A stretch of DNA of 64,000 nucleotides, taken from assembly GCA_000171875.1 (NCBI GenBank), contig ABHI01000001.1:1065001-1129000 (forward strand). The letters run 5' to 3'. The stretch is from Flavobacteriales bacterium ALC-1. Lineage in GTDB: Bacteria > Bacteroidota > Bacteroidia > Flavobacteriales > Flavobacteriaceae. Below, one piece after another: positions 1 to 10,078 of the stretch. The position numbers and the translations under genes are program-made. Positions within the stretch are counted from its first letter, which is position 1; each line of letters starts with the position of its first letter. The notes under the pieces are model-generated. The model had not been told where the DNA came from, ran no database searches, and saw only the letters and a list, made by a program, of their open reading frames with translations.

Positions 1-2343
1 GATGCTAACCCAACTGTAAATTCTGGTTCATCTTCGTTTTCATTCGATGATAATCTAGCTGGTGGATCATCTATAAACAACGTGGCTGTAGAATCACCTA
101 CAATTAATCTCAACGCTGCTTATAATGCAAATGAAACCGATATCATTGTTACTTTTGAATACGTTTTAAATATCTACCAAACGGAGACGTTACAGCTACA
201 GTATTGGGATACTAGTATCAATGGATGGGTAGATTGGGGAAGTTCACTTGATGATAACTCTAATACGACTGTGAATTTTTGTAATGGTAATTTTTTAACA
301 TACATCAGCGATACTTTAGATATTTCATCTTTTACAAGTACTCAATTACAAGGATTCAAATATCGTGTCTTTTATAATGATAATTCTTCCTTTGGTTGGG
401 GTTTTTGTGTTAGTACAGTGGCCATAAGTTCTTCAGCACCACCTGCTTGTCCTGGAGTTAGTACCCTGAGCATAAGTAATATTAATACCTCTAGTGCTGA
501 TACTAATTGGGTTGCTGGCAGTTCAGAAACGTCTTGGGAAATTGCAGTAAGACTTTCATCAGAAACGATTCCATCATCAGGAGATACAACTTCAAGTAAT
601 TCTTATAATCTAACTGGTTTATCTCCAGAAACAGATTATGTGGTTTATGTAAGAGCAAATTGTAACCCTGAAGGTTATAGTAATTGGGAGTCGCAAAGTT
701 TTACTACAGGAATTGACACCTCAGGTTATCCAGTAACATTTACAACCAATCCAATTAGTACAACTGGCTCATACGATATTGCTTTTGTAGATTTAAATGG
801 TGATTTTTTAGACGATATTGTTTCTGTTAGTTCTGATAATATTAATGTACATTATCAACTTGCTTCAGGTGGATTTAGTATGAATAATATTGCGACTACA
901 TCTGCTGACTATACACCTAGTTGGAGCTTAGCGGTTGGTGACTTTGACCGCAATGGTTATAATGATTTAGTATATGGGGGTTATCCAGGTGTAACTTTTA
1001 TGAAAGCCAACAACACTGGTACTGGGTATACCGAAATATCAGGATCTGAATATGTGTTCTCACAACGTTCAAATTTTATAGACATTAACAACGATGGGCA
1101 CTTAGATGCTTTTGTTTGTCATGATGTAGAACCTAATGTGTATTATATTAATGATGGTTCTGGTAATTTAACATTTTATCAAGGGCCTAGCACAGAAGCT
1201 CCTAATGGTATTGGTACTGTTCCAGGTGGTGGAAATTACGCAACTGTATGGATAGATTATGATAACGATAGAGATATGGATATGTTTATAGCTAAATGTA
1301 GAGGAGGCTCTACAACAATTAGTACAAACGAGCTTTGGCGTAACGATGGTAATGGCGTCTTTATTAATGTTGCTGACAGTAATGGTTGGTATAACACTAA
1401 TTATCCAGGAATAGGGCATAATAATTCTTCTAATTTAGGAGATAATGTACAAACATGGTCTTCTGCATGGGCAGATTTTGACAATGATGGTGATATGGAC
1501 GTTTATGTAGGTGCCAGTAGTACCTCTAATGGTTTGTCTAAGTTAATGAGAAACAATGGTGACGGTACTTTTACGGACGTAACCTCCGGTTCTGGTGTTT
1601 CTGCAGCAAATCTAGGTATAGAAAATGCACCTGCAGATTTTGATAATGATGGTTATGTAGATATTCTTACTAACGGAGATATTTTATTTAATAATGGTGA
1701 TTTTACATTTACAAATTACGCTGCCAATGTACCTCCAAGTGGAGCTATTGGTGATGCTAATAATGATGGCTTTTTAGATGTTTTTAGAAATGGTAACATA
1801 TACCTAAATAATACAACGGCAAACAATTGGATAAAAATTAATACTGTAGGTGTCAATAGTAATATTAATGGTATTGGTGCCAGAGTAGAAATACAAACAC
1901 CAGCCGGAAAACAAATTAGAGATGTAAGAAGTGGTGAAGGTTTTGAGTTTATGAGCTCATTAAACACACACTTTGGTATTGGTAGTGAAACCACTATTGA
2001 CAATATTACTATTTATTGGCCTTCTGGTACAGTAGATTTGATTACCAATCCGGCAATAAATACAACGCATAATATTGTAGAAGGTTCTGCTTTAAGTGTA
2101 ATAGACGACACCTTAACTGATGTTTCTATTTATCCAAACCCAGTTGAAGATGAGCTGCAAATAAAAACAACAGCAGATATTACGGATAAAATTGCTACTG
2201 TATTTGATATTAGCGGAAAGCGAATGAGTAGCACAAAATTAAAAACAAATACTTTAGACGTATCGCGTTTAAGTAGCGGAATTTACTTCTTAAGACTAGA
2301 ATCTGAAGGCAAAATTATAAAGCGAAAATTCATTAAAAAATAA
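1..2343 (+). CDS. Secreted FG-GAP/ASPIC repeat protein with fibronectin III domain and T9SS sorting signal (5' partial)
   Basis: The reading frame is open from base 1, so the gene starts left of the window; a GTG at 82 is an internal codon rather than a convincing start. In residues counted from that GTG: a fibronectin type III domain lies at about 125-212, followed by repeated FG-GAP/VCBS units with calcium-binding motifs such as DFDNDGDMD and DFDNDGYVD (about 220-590), an ASPIC/UnbV domain (about 600-665, GIGARVEI ... FGIGSE) and a C-terminal type A T9SS sorting domain (about 672-753, starting IYPNP and ending in a basic KRKFIKK tail). This architecture fits a protein exported by the type IX system and attached to or released from the cell surface, probably for adhesion or glycan binding. 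No enzymatic residues are visible in the part present. A good terminator follows it. Confidence 0.85.
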   Translation, partial: DANPTVNSGSSSFSFDDNLAGGSSINNVAVESPTINLNAAYNANETDIIVTFEYVLNIYQTETLQLQYWDTSINGWVDWGSSLDDNSNTTVNFCNGNFLTYISDTLDISSFTSTQLQGFKYRVFYNDNSSFGWGFCVSTVAISSSAPPACPGVSTLSISNINTSSADTNWVAGSSETSWEIAVRLSSETIPSSGDTTSSNSYNLTGLSPETDYVVYVRANCNPEGYSNWESQSFTTGIDTSGYPVTFTTNPISTTGSYDIAFVDLNGDFLDDIVSVSSDNINVHYQLASGGFSMNNIATTSADYTPSWSLAVGDFDRNGYNDLVYGGYPGVTFMKANNTGTGYTEISGSEYVFSQRSNFIDINNDGHLDAFVCHDVEPNVYYINDGSGNLTFYQGPSTEAPNGIGTVPGGGNYATVWIDYDNDRDMDMFIAKCRGGSTTISTNELWRNDGNGVFINVADSNGWYNTNYPGIGHNNSSNLGDNVQTWSSAWADFDNDGDMDVYVGASSTSNGLSKLMRNNGDGTFTDVTSGSGVSAANLGIENAPADFDNDGYVDILTNGDILFNNGDFTFTNYAANVPPSGAIGDANNDGFLDVFRNGNIYLNNTTANNWIKINTVGVNSNINGIGARVEIQTPAGKQIRDVRSGEGFEFMSSLNTHFGIGSETTIDNITIYWPSGTVDLITNPAINTTHNIVEGSALSVIDDTLTDVSIYPNPVEDELQIKTTADITDKIATVFDISGKRMSSTKLKTNTLDVSRLSSGIYFLRLESEGKIIKRKFIKK

Positions 2344-2411
2344 TGGTGCTGTTTGTTCGAGCGCATTCGAGAACTATTTGTTTACTAGCATAAAAATCTA
2401 ATTCTATTTTC

Positions 2412-2443
2412 AAAAGCCGTTTGAGAAATCAAGCGGTTTTTTT
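2412..2443 (+). terminator. Rho-independent terminator
   Basis: Inverted repeat GCCGTTTGA-GAAA-TCAAGCGGT (2416-2437, with G-U pairs and a GAAA tetraloop) followed by a run of seven T. It lies 70 bp after the T9SS-protein stop and just before the ABC ATPase, so it separates the two genes. The first 13 codons of the longest ABC frame run through this hairpin, which argues against a start at 2421. Confidence 0.8.
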
Positions 2444-2459
2444 GTTCTATTTTTGCACT

Positions 2460-3374
2460 ATGCTTCAAGTAAAAAATGTCACATTTGGGTATTCTAAAAC
2501 TATAGTTTTAAAAACTATTGACTTTAATGTTAAAGCCGGGGAAAATCTTGCTGTAATTGGCGAAAGTGGCTCTGGTAAAAGCACACTGCTTAAGCTTATT
2601 TATGGTGAATATGATTTGAAAGAAGGGCAAATTTTTTGGAAAGATACCGAAGTTCTCGGGCCTAAATACAACTTGGTTATTGGCTACGATTTTATGAAAT
2701 ACGTTACCCAAGAGTTTGATCTAATGCCCTTTATTACTGTTGAAGAAAACATAGGTAAATATTTATCGCGCTTTTATCCTGAAGAAAAGCAGAAACGTAC
2801 AGAAGAACTTATAAAAGTAGTAGAGCTTGAGGCTTTTTCTAACACCAAAGTTAAAAACCTAAGTGGAGGCCAAAAGCAGCGTGTAGCATTAGCGAGAGCT
2901 TTAGCCAAAGCTCCCGAAATTCTTTTGTTAGACGAGCCTTTTAGTCATATCGATAACTTTAAAAAACAATCTTTAAGACGTAGTGTTTTTAAGTACTTAA
3001 AAGAGAATCATATCGCTTGCATTGTCGCCACACACGACAAAAATGATGTCCTCGGCTTTGCTGATGAAATGTTAGTGCTTCATAATAAAGAAATCATTGC
3101 AAAAAATACACCTCAGCAACTTTATTACAAGCCTAAGTTACCGCTAATAGCTTCGTTTTTTGGTGAATTTAATGTTATTGAGCCTTATGGAATAGTGTAT
3201 GCATATCAACTGAAAATTGTTGAGCAATCTGATTTAAAAGCCGTTGTTAAGCAATCCTATTTTAATGGGAGTTCTTGGTTGATTGAAGCTGACTATAATT
3301 CTAAGTCTATTTTTATTGAGCACAATATTGAAGTAAATAAAGATCTAAGCATTTACTTTAAAATTGAAAATTAG
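2460..3374 (+). CDS. ABC transporter ATP-binding protein
   Basis: ATPase subunit of an ABC transporter, cytoplasmic face of the inner membrane. Walker A GESGSGKST, signature LSGGQKQR and Walker B ILLLDEP followed by an H-loop (ATHD) are all present in the expected order. After the roughly 220-residue ATPase core there is a C-terminal extension of about 80 residues that resembles a TOBE-like regulatory domain as in MalK/PotA-type importers, but the match is weak. The frame extends upstream to a TTG at 2421, but that region is the preceding terminator; ATG 2460 (MLQVKNVTFGYS) gives a normal N terminus. No permease or binding protein is adjacent, so the substrate is unknown. Its stop codon directly abuts the stop of the convergent RND gene. 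Confidence 0.85.
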   Translation: MLQVKNVTFGYSKTIVLKTIDFNVKAGENLAVIGESGSGKSTLLKLIYGEYDLKEGQIFWKDTEVLGPKYNLVIGYDFMKYVTQEFDLMPFITVEENIGKYLSRFYPEEKQKRTEELIKVVELEAFSNTKVKNLSGGQKQRVALARALAKAPEILLLDEPFSHIDNFKKQSLRRSVFKYLKENHIACIVATHDKNDVLGFADEMLVLHNKEIIAKNTPQQLYYKPKLPLIASFFGEFNVIEPYGIVYAYQLKIVEQSDLKAVVKQSYFNGSSWLIEADYNSKSIFIEHNIEVNKDLSIYFKIEN

Positions 3375-5630
3375 CTATCGATCAAACTTCTTCAAAAGCG
3401 CTGGTAAATAAAAGATATCCGTTATCAAAGCAATAGCCACAGTTACTGCGCAAAGCAACCCAAAATCTCTAACAGAAGGTGTTGCGCTTGAGGCAATAAT
3501 TAAAAATCCGGCAACTAGGGCAAAGGTTGTAGATAATAATGCGCTACCTGTATAACGTAAAGCGCTATCCATTCTTGTTTCTGCACTTCTGTTGTCGTTT
3601 TTACCTCGTCTGTATTTATAGACTAAATGGATTGTATCATCCATGGCTATACCCAACATTATAGGCGTAATCATAGCTGTAGTAACATCTAGAGGAATAT
3701 CTAGCAAACTCATAAAAATAGCTAATATGGCTAAGGGTAAAAGGTTAGGGATTAAAACTAAAATAGTAGTTTTAATACTTCTAATAAAAACCCAAAGGCA
3801 TAAAAATGCCACAAAAAAAGCAGCGAAGAACGACTTAAATTGAGTCTGTAAAATAAAGTTGTTGAGTTGCGCAAAAACAACAGCAAAGCCATTGATTTTT
3901 AATTTATAGTCTTCCGTATTAAATGTAGAGTTAAAATCTTGTTGTATATCTTCAATCAATTGTTCTAATTGAGAGGTTTTAATTTCTTTAAAACTTATTG
4001 TTATTCCTGCAGAGGTAAAATCATCAGAAAACAACTTAAAAAAACTATTATCCTTGTTATTTATGGAAGATAATATATTCTCAACCTGCCTTGTCGAAAC
4101 ATTACTTTGAAATAATATTGGTGTGCGTTTTTCTAAAAATGATTTAATGTTCACCACAGAAACTGGCGAATTAATTAATGGATTTTGTTCAATCCTATTC
4201 TGAAAGCTTTCCAATTGCTTCATTGCTTCAGCATTCAATATCTTATCTCCATTTGTGGTAGAAATATTGAGTTGCATTCTCGAGCTTCCGTTAAGCTGGT
4301 TTTCAATGGTTCGCAAATCTTCTTTAGCTTTTCCTGCAGCTAATAAATCTAAAGAATTGGTATCAATCTTAACCTGAAAAACAGAATACATACCAAATAA
4401 CAACACCAATGTAAATACCGCTATAATTGATGTTTTATATTGCGATGTAAATCGATTAAGCCAAACTATAAAATGGCTTTGGCTAAAATTTTTAAATGAT
4501 AATAATGGCTTTGTTACTTCAAAATTGAAAGTCATAAAACTAAAGCCAATAATGGTGATAACATATACCAAAATAAAACTCAATAACAAACCAACACAAG
4601 TGAAAATTCCCATATTTTTAAAAGCTGGAAGCGGAGATAAATACAAAGCAAAATAACCGACAAAAGTAGTAAGCGTGGTATAAAAACATGGTGTAATGCT
4701 TTTGCGGATTGCTAAAGCTAAAAGCTGAACTTTAGAAAGTGTTTTATTGATAACCCCTTCCTTGTGATAAATATTAATAATATGAACTGCGTCACTCACA
4801 CTATACACCATAAGAATGGTTGGTATGAGCATAGAGATCATATTCAAGGAGTAACCCAAAGACGTTATGATACCAAACAACAAACTCACCGGAACCGCAA
4901 CAGATAGCAACGAAATAATAAGATAACGTTTGCTTGGTAATAAAAACAAAAGCATTACTGCTATTACTAAAACTGTTAAAACGCCAAATACTAGGCTTTC
5001 TTTATAAATGCCTTTACTGTAAGCTTCGTTTAAAACTGGCGGACCTGTTAAATGATGAGAAGGAAAGTACTGTTCTATAACACTGATTATTTCTCCGGCA
5101 ATAGTCTTTCGTTTAGCTTCAATAGTCGGTGTTGGATTTAGTTGAATGTAAAAAAATAAATTTTTATAATCTTCGGATACCAATTGAGACGTAATACTTG
5201 GCAGCTTAGAAAATAAGTTTTTTAGCCCCTTTTCGCTTCGCTTAGGATTATATAAATCATAAAAGTTAATCTTATTATTAGCGTAAATAGGATATTGGGC
5301 TTTTGCTAAACTGAAACTAGTTTTCACATAAGGCAACCTATCTATTGTACTATGCAGCTTATCTAATTGACTTATTTGTACTTCATCAAAAGCATTTTCC
5401 ACAGGAAACATCGCAACAAATATTTCATCAGATCCTAATTCTTCCTGAAAATCTATGTAAGCCTTATAACTAGGGTCATCTTCTAAAAACCAAATAGACA
5501 ATGAATTGTCAACACTCAGTTTTTTTACAGTTTGAAAAACTGATAAAGCCATTAAAACAATCAAAATCGAAATGATTGCAATTCTAAATTTTATAATGAC
5601 TTTTATGATATGTTCTATTGACTTCATCAA
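3375..5630 (-). CDS. RND/MMPL-family exporter (HAE3-like permease)
   Basis: Inner-membrane permease of about 750 residues with two repeats, each of one N-terminal helix, a large periplasmic loop and a cluster of five helices, as in the HAE3/MMPL branch of the RND superfamily. The proton-relay positions are recognisable as SVSD in the first repeat (MVYSVSDAVHI) and GIAMDD in the second (MLGIAMDDTIHL). This branch usually moves lipids, hopanoids or hydrophobic compounds; the substrate here cannot be read. It is about 750 residues, not 1,000+ as in HAE1 pumps, and has no fusion protein or TolC partner beside it. It is the last gene of a minus-strand unit with the Gre-like and FAD genes, 17 bp after the Gre-like stop. 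Confidence 0.85.
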   Translation of the reverse strand: MMKSIEHIIKVIIKFRIAIISILIVLMALSVFQTVKKLSVDNSLSIWFLEDDPSYKAYIDFQEELGSDEIFVAMFPVENAFDEVQISQLDKLHSTIDRLPYVKTSFSLAKAQYPIYANNKINFYDLYNPKRSEKGLKNLFSKLPSITSQLVSEDYKNLFFYIQLNPTPTIEAKRKTIAGEIISVIEQYFPSHHLTGPPVLNEAYSKGIYKESLVFGVLTVLVIAVMLLFLLPSKRYLIISLLSVAVPVSLLFGIITSLGYSLNMISMLIPTILMVYSVSDAVHIINIYHKEGVINKTLSKVQLLALAIRKSITPCFYTTLTTFVGYFALYLSPLPAFKNMGIFTCVGLLLSFILVYVITIIGFSFMTFNFEVTKPLLSFKNFSQSHFIVWLNRFTSQYKTSIIAVFTLVLLFGMYSVFQVKIDTNSLDLLAAGKAKEDLRTIENQLNGSSRMQLNISTTNGDKILNAEAMKQLESFQNRIEQNPLINSPVSVVNIKSFLEKRTPILFQSNVSTRQVENILSSINNKDNSFFKLFSDDFTSAGITISFKEIKTSQLEQLIEDIQQDFNSTFNTEDYKLKINGFAVVFAQLNNFILQTQFKSFFAAFFVAFLCLWVFIRSIKTTILVLIPNLLPLAILAIFMSLLDIPLDVTTAMITPIMLGIAMDDTIHLVYKYRRGKNDNRSAETRMDSALRYTGSALLSTTFALVAGFLIIASSATPSVRDFGLLCAVTVAIALITDIFYLPALLKKFDR

Positions 5631-5647
5631 TATATTCCCTGGGTATT

Positions 5648-6097
5648 TTACTCAATTTTAGTAATGACAAAAGTACTGCTTCTAAATTGAATTTCTTCTC
5701 CAACGGTCTTTGATAATAATAGCTGAGCAATTGGAGTTGAAGCAGAAATAGCATAGAATTTCCTGTTTTCAATATCAATTTCACCAACGCTTAAGGCTAT
5801 ATAATAATTGAGTTGAGACGTATACACCAAACTCCCAAGAGCAGCTTTTTGCGGTGTCGCATTTAAATCTATTTTTTGAAATATTTCTTGCTGCTTTTGT
5901 ATCTCAGCCAATTGATTACCTGCTTTTTCACGTTCTAATTGTAACATGGCTCGCCCAGTTTCGTGCTTATCTCCGGCACTACTTTTCGTTTCAGATTGTA
6001 ATGCCTTTTGAATATCTGAAATTGTTTTTTGAATAACTTCTAAGCGATTATTTAAAAAATCTTGGCATTTGTTGTAGAGCTGTTGTTTTACTTTCAT
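5648..6097 (-). CDS. GreA/GreB-like protein
   Basis: A 149-residue protein with the layout of a transcript-cleavage factor: an N-terminal helical hairpin (about 1-75; GDKHETGRAMLQLEREK resembles the acidic coiled-coil tip of GreA) and a C-terminal FKBP-like Gre domain with the family pattern S-x-PI-x-LL-x-K-VG-E. Gre factors bind the RNA polymerase secondary channel and rescue backtracked complexes. The acidic tip is less canonical than in GreA (DKHE), so whether it stimulates cleavage is open; it may be a Gre-fold paralogue. Its start overlaps the stop of the FAD oxidoreductase by 4 bp, indicating coupled translation. Confidence 0.65.
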   Translation of the reverse strand: MKVKQQLYNKCQDFLNNRLEVIQKTISDIQKALQSETKSSAGDKHETGRAMLQLEREKAGNQLAEIQKQQEIFQKIDLNATPQKAALGSLVYTSQLNYYIALSVGEIDIENRKFYAISASTPIAQLLLSKTVGEEIQFRSSTFVITKIE

Positions 6098-7209
6098 TCT
6101 ACTAAACCTGCCAATTCCTTACCAACTAAACTACCAATAGCAACTCCCATTCCTCCTAATCGTACTCCACAGAACACATTATTAGATAACTGCTTTACTA
6201 TTGCTTTTTTCTGTTGACCAACTCCCATTATTCCGCTCCAACGGTAATCTATTTCAAAATTTGTTTGAGGTAAGATTACAGTCCTTAAAAGATCTTCTAA
6301 TTTATTTTGAATGATTTTAGTTTCTCCAAATTTTGAAGTTTCTTCACCTTTGAAATCTAGGTTCCTCCCACCACCAAACAAAATTCTATTATTAATATTC
6401 CTAAAATAATAATAGCCTTTATCTAAGTGAAATGTACCTTTTATATGCAAATTATCTATTGGTTTTGTGATTAAAACTTGTGCTCTTGCTGGTTTTACAT
6501 TTATGATATTTAAATGTTTTGCAAACCCGTTAGTTGCAATGAAAAGTTTCATTGTTGAAAACTCGAAATTAGTGGTTTCTATTTTTACTGCATTAGAACC
6601 CTCTGAGAAAGATTCTACAGTTGTATTATTCAAAATTTTTATTCCCAATGATTGCGCCTTATTCAATAAAGCATTCATCATTTTTCCTGTATCTATCTGC
6701 CCTTCAAAATTATTGAAACAATACTTTGGTTTTATATTTTTGAACCCAAAATTGTTTTCCTTAAAAGAAAAGACTTCAGAATTAAAAATTGAATATAAGA
6801 GTTGGTTGATTTCACTTCGCTTATTTTGACATAAATCATAAAGAGCTTCATCAGATTCTAAAAACAATTCGTAACCCCCTAAATTTTTATAATCAATGAT
6901 TTTATTACCTAAAGTTTCACGAAGTAATTGTAATCCATCTATTCGTTTTTTAATCAATTCTAAAACCTCATCTTTAGAATGATTTTGTAAATCTTCAATA
7001 ATTTCACTTAGGCTTCCAAAACAAGCAAAGCCAGCATTTTTAGTACTTGCTCCTTGGGGTAACATGCCTTTTTCGAGAACTAAAATTTTAGCCTTAGGAA
7101 AACGGCTCTTTAATTGTATAGCACAATTAAGTCCAACAATACCACTACCAACAATAGTATAGTCTATGTTAGATAACCAAGTTTGTATTTCCCAATAAGA
7201 TAAATTCAT
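6094..7209 (-). CDS. FAD-dependent oxidoreductase (DAO family)
   Basis: Cytoplasmic flavoprotein of 371 residues. The N-terminal Rossmann motif VGSGIVGLN (residues about 21-29) is followed by an acidic strand end (VLEKG) and a serine/alanine-rich stretch GASTKNAGFACFG typical of D-amino-acid-oxidase-like enzymes, and the C terminus carries the second FAD-binding segment (GVRLGGMGVAIGSLVG). Family members oxidise amines, glycine or D-amino acids; the substrate is not identifiable here. It is the first gene of the unit with the Gre-like and RND genes, with a 4-bp overlap to the Gre-like gene. Confidence 0.8.
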   Translation of the reverse strand: MNLSYWEIQTWLSNIDYTIVGSGIVGLNCAIQLKSRFPKAKILVLEKGMLPQGASTKNAGFACFGSLSEIIEDLQNHSKDEVLELIKKRIDGLQLLRETLGNKIIDYKNLGGYELFLESDEALYDLCQNKRSEINQLLYSIFNSEVFSFKENNFGFKNIKPKYCFNNFEGQIDTGKMMNALLNKAQSLGIKILNNTTVESFSEGSNAVKIETTNFEFSTMKLFIATNGFAKHLNIINVKPARAQVLITKPIDNLHIKGTFHLDKGYYYFRNINNRILFGGGRNLDFKGEETSKFGETKIIQNKLEDLLRTVILPQTNFEIDYRWSGIMGVGQQKKAIVKQLSNNVFCGVRLGGMGVAIGSLVGKELAGLVE

Positions 7210-7214
7210 AGTAT

Positions 7215-7242
7215 AAAAAAAGCCCCATAATTAGGAGCTTTT
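7215..7242 (-). terminator. Rho-independent terminator of the metalloprotease gene
   Basis: On the minus strand AAAGCTCC-loop-GGGGCTTT (one G-U pair) runs into seven T. It lies 18 bp after the stop of the metalloprotease and just before the FAD oxidoreductase start, so the latter has its own promoter or depends on read-through. Confidence 0.75.
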
Positions 7243-7260
7243 AAAATATAAATTAAATTG

Positions 7261-9969
7261 TTAATCCACTACTATTTTCTTTGTCACTTTTTGTGAACCA
7301 TCTGTTATAGTTAATAAATAAACACCCGATTGCGCATTATTAAGTCTAACAACTTCGTCAAATCTACTTACGCTACTGTACTTGTTAGTATATATAGCCC
7401 TTCCTCTAATATCGTAAACTTCAACTGTAATGGCATCACCAGATTTTGGGTTAAAGCCAATATTAAATTCACCATTATTAGGGTTTGGATAGATCGTTAA
7501 ACCATCAAATTCAATATCATTAGTAGATAATACTGGTTCGCTAGAGTTTTCACAAACCTCTATGGTTACAGTGTTAATCGAGCTCGCAGTACCATTAACA
7601 GTATTGTCAAAAATATAAAAGGTCCAATTTCCTTGAGAGTTTGTACCATCTACAACAGATAATGCGTCTTGAGGTGTAACACTATCCCCATTACTTATAG
7701 TTCCACAATTAATAGCTGATCCCTCATCATCGAAAACAAAATTTGGGTTAGCACCACCTGGACATTCTTGAGAAGCTAACCGGATGAGAAACGTACCTAC
7801 ATAAGCCGGATGTCTAAACCCATATAACAAATCACCATTATTTGGATGTGTAACATCTACTGTAATATTAGCATCTGTCATATTTAAGGAAGCAGGAACA
7901 TTTAATGAATATCCTGTGTAAGTCGTTGTACTTTCTGGCACAGTAATGCCCCCGAAATTAAATGCATAACTCTCACATACATCTACATTTTGATACACAT
8001 AATTACCAATAGCTAAGAAAAAATTATTGACATTAAAAAATATGTTACCAGCACCTTCTACCATAATTCTACATTTTGGTGCACTTACATTTGGCACTGT
8101 AATATCATGAGAACCATCGTTTGGAACATTAGACGCTAAAACAGTATCATACGTTAAACCTTCATCAGTAGATAATAATATATTAACATTAGCAGTATTT
8201 ACTCCATTAGCAGTTGTACCTGCTACATTCCAAGTAATGGTCTCGGTATCCCCAGGTGTCCAAACAATTTGATTTGTGTTTTGAGAAGTTACTATAAATG
8301 GACCTGCTGCTGCAACATTAGTAATTGTCATTAGATCTGAGTCTGACTGCCCTCCAGCTGCATCATTGTCTCTTACAGTTAAATTATAATTAATGGCCCT
8401 ATTTACAGTTGATAGTTTTTCCCAAGTTGTAGAAGTACCCCCATTATTTAAGAGATCTGCAAGCCTTGGCACATATCTTGTGGGATTGCTTGTTCCTGCA
8501 AAAGATCTCGTCAATGGGCCTGATGCTGTGGCGTCGTTAGGTACTCCTGATGGTCCTAAATCGTATTGCTCCCATGTATAAGTTAGTGAGCCATTACCAT
8601 TTGGATCGGAAGAACCACTACCATCTAATTTATACGGTGTTCCACCTGGTATTGTATAATTTAAGCCTGCTACAGCTGTTGGTTCATCATTACCCGTAGC
8701 TGTAGTATTCCCTGGACATGCAACAAAGCCTGAAATATGATTCCATATCAATTCCAAACTTTTTTGATGAAAATAATCATCGCTACTCCCTTGAACATTA
8801 TCAGACCCACAAATGCCCGCATATGCCATAATTGTAGTACCGCTTCCTGGCTCGTATGCTGAAGATGCGGTTCTATTACCTCCACTACAACTTACTTGGT
8901 TACCATTAAAAGTATGATTTGATCCAAATTGATGACCAAGTTCGTGAGCTACAAAATCTACATCATATGTATCCCCTACTGGTTGAGGAGAACCTGTAAT
9001 CCCTCTTGCTTTAACTCCATTATTGCATGAAGATCCAAGGGTGGCTAACCCCCCTCCACCAGTGCTAAATGTATGTCCTATATCATAGTTAGCTGCACCT
9101 ATTTCAGCGTCGATTTCAGTTTGACTTTGAGCGATTAAAATATTTGCATTATCGTTATTAAATGGATCCGTTGCTCCATTGGTATATATAATATCCGCGT
9201 TATTAGCAACCATAGTCATTGTAATTGATAATTCTCTCTCATAAATACCATTTACTCTTGTCATAGTTGTTACCATGGCAGCCATGGCACCTGCAGTAGT
9301 TCCTCCATGAAATGCTGCATATTCTCCTGTACATGCGATAGCTATTCGGTAGTCTCTAAGCGTGCCATCATTAGCATTTTTTGCTACACTATTATCTTCA
9401 AATGGTTTATCTAGTAATTCTGGATCGTCAATAACACCGCATTCAAAATCAAAATTTCTGGCTTCTAGGTTTTTCTTTGCATAAACTGTATAGATATTAC
9501 CATCGGTAGTAAATGGGTCTATAAACTGTGTACCGTTTGCTGTTCCTAAAAACATGGCATGAAACCCTTTTGGAGTCACACTAAACCTAATAACCTCAGT
9601 AGGGTTATCAATCCCTTGACCTGCATAAGATCTCATATTGGGAAATTGAGCTTGTAACTCTGGATCCATTACAGAAGCTTCAAAAATTTGATATCTATTT
9701 AATTCACCTTCTGAATTAGGAAAAGAAATTACCGTGTTTCCTTTATTTTCTCTATTGCCAACATTTGCTATAGCCGTTTTAATACTTTCAATATTTAATT
9801 GATAAAATTTTTCAGTAGTAAGGCTGATTTTTCGTGAAACTTGTTCAGATTGCTTTGCTTTTGTCTCATCAATGCTAGTCCAAAACTTGTTAGAATTTTG
9901 AGCGCCCAACGAAAAAGAAAAACAAGCAATAACAAGTATTACTGTTTTAATAAAGTAGTTCTTCTTCAT
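7261..9969 (-). CDS. Secreted reprolysin-like zinc metalloprotease with P domain and T9SS signal
   Basis: Secreted endopeptidase of 902 residues. A Sec signal peptide (MKKNYFIKTVILVIACFSFS...GAQ) precedes a propeptide-like region (about 25-200). The metzincin zinc site HELGHQFGSNH and a downstream Met-turn (TIMAYAG) identify the catalytic domain (about 205-420). Then follow a PKD/REJ-like segment (about 430-550), an immunoglobulin-like segment (about 555-655), a P/homoB-type domain (about 665-805, DVTHPNNGDL and GNWTFYIFDN) and a T9SS type A sorting domain (about 820-902, IYPNPNNGEF). It probably feeds the cell with peptides or matures surface proteins. It is monocistronic, with its own terminator. 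Confidence 0.9.
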   Translation of the reverse strand: MKKNYFIKTVILVIACFSFSLGAQNSNKFWTSIDETKAKQSEQVSRKISLTTEKFYQLNIESIKTAIANVGNRENKGNTVISFPNSEGELNRYQIFEASVMDPELQAQFPNMRSYAGQGIDNPTEVIRFSVTPKGFHAMFLGTANGTQFIDPFTTDGNIYTVYAKKNLEARNFDFECGVIDDPELLDKPFEDNSVAKNANDGTLRDYRIAIACTGEYAAFHGGTTAGAMAAMVTTMTRVNGIYERELSITMTMVANNADIIYTNGATDPFNNDNANILIAQSQTEIDAEIGAANYDIGHTFSTGGGGLATLGSSCNNGVKARGITGSPQPVGDTYDVDFVAHELGHQFGSNHTFNGNQVSCSGGNRTASSAYEPGSGTTIMAYAGICGSDNVQGSSDDYFHQKSLELIWNHISGFVACPGNTTATGNDEPTAVAGLNYTIPGGTPYKLDGSGSSDPNGNGSLTYTWEQYDLGPSGVPNDATASGPLTRSFAGTSNPTRYVPRLADLLNNGGTSTTWEKLSTVNRAINYNLTVRDNDAAGGQSDSDLMTITNVAAAGPFIVTSQNTNQIVWTPGDTETITWNVAGTTANGVNTANVNILLSTDEGLTYDTVLASNVPNDGSHDITVPNVSAPKCRIMVEGAGNIFFNVNNFFLAIGNYVYQNVDVCESYAFNFGGITVPESTTTYTGYSLNVPASLNMTDANITVDVTHPNNGDLLYGFRHPAYVGTFLIRLASQECPGGANPNFVFDDEGSAINCGTISNGDSVTPQDALSVVDGTNSQGNWTFYIFDNTVNGTASSINTVTIEVCENSSEPVLSTNDIEFDGLTIYPNPNNGEFNIGFNPKSGDAITVEVYDIRGRAIYTNKYSSVSRFDEVVRLNNAQSGVYLLTITDGSQKVTKKIVVD

Positions 9970-10078
9970 AATTTGGTTTTTTTTTAATCCTTAAATCTAA
10001 TTGTATTTATTCTATTATCAAAAAAAGTAGTCATCTCTTTTGAAATCTATATTGAGTCAGAGGCTCAAAAAAATAAAA

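Noticed and set aside
1168..1419. Antisense 83-codon frame in the FG-GAP gene
   Set aside because: Repeated DNA of the calcium-binding units generates open antisense frames; composition is not protein-like.
2421..2459. TTG start 13 codons ahead of the ABC ATPase
   Set aside because: The added codons run through the terminator hairpin of the preceding gene; ATG 2460 gives a standard N terminus.
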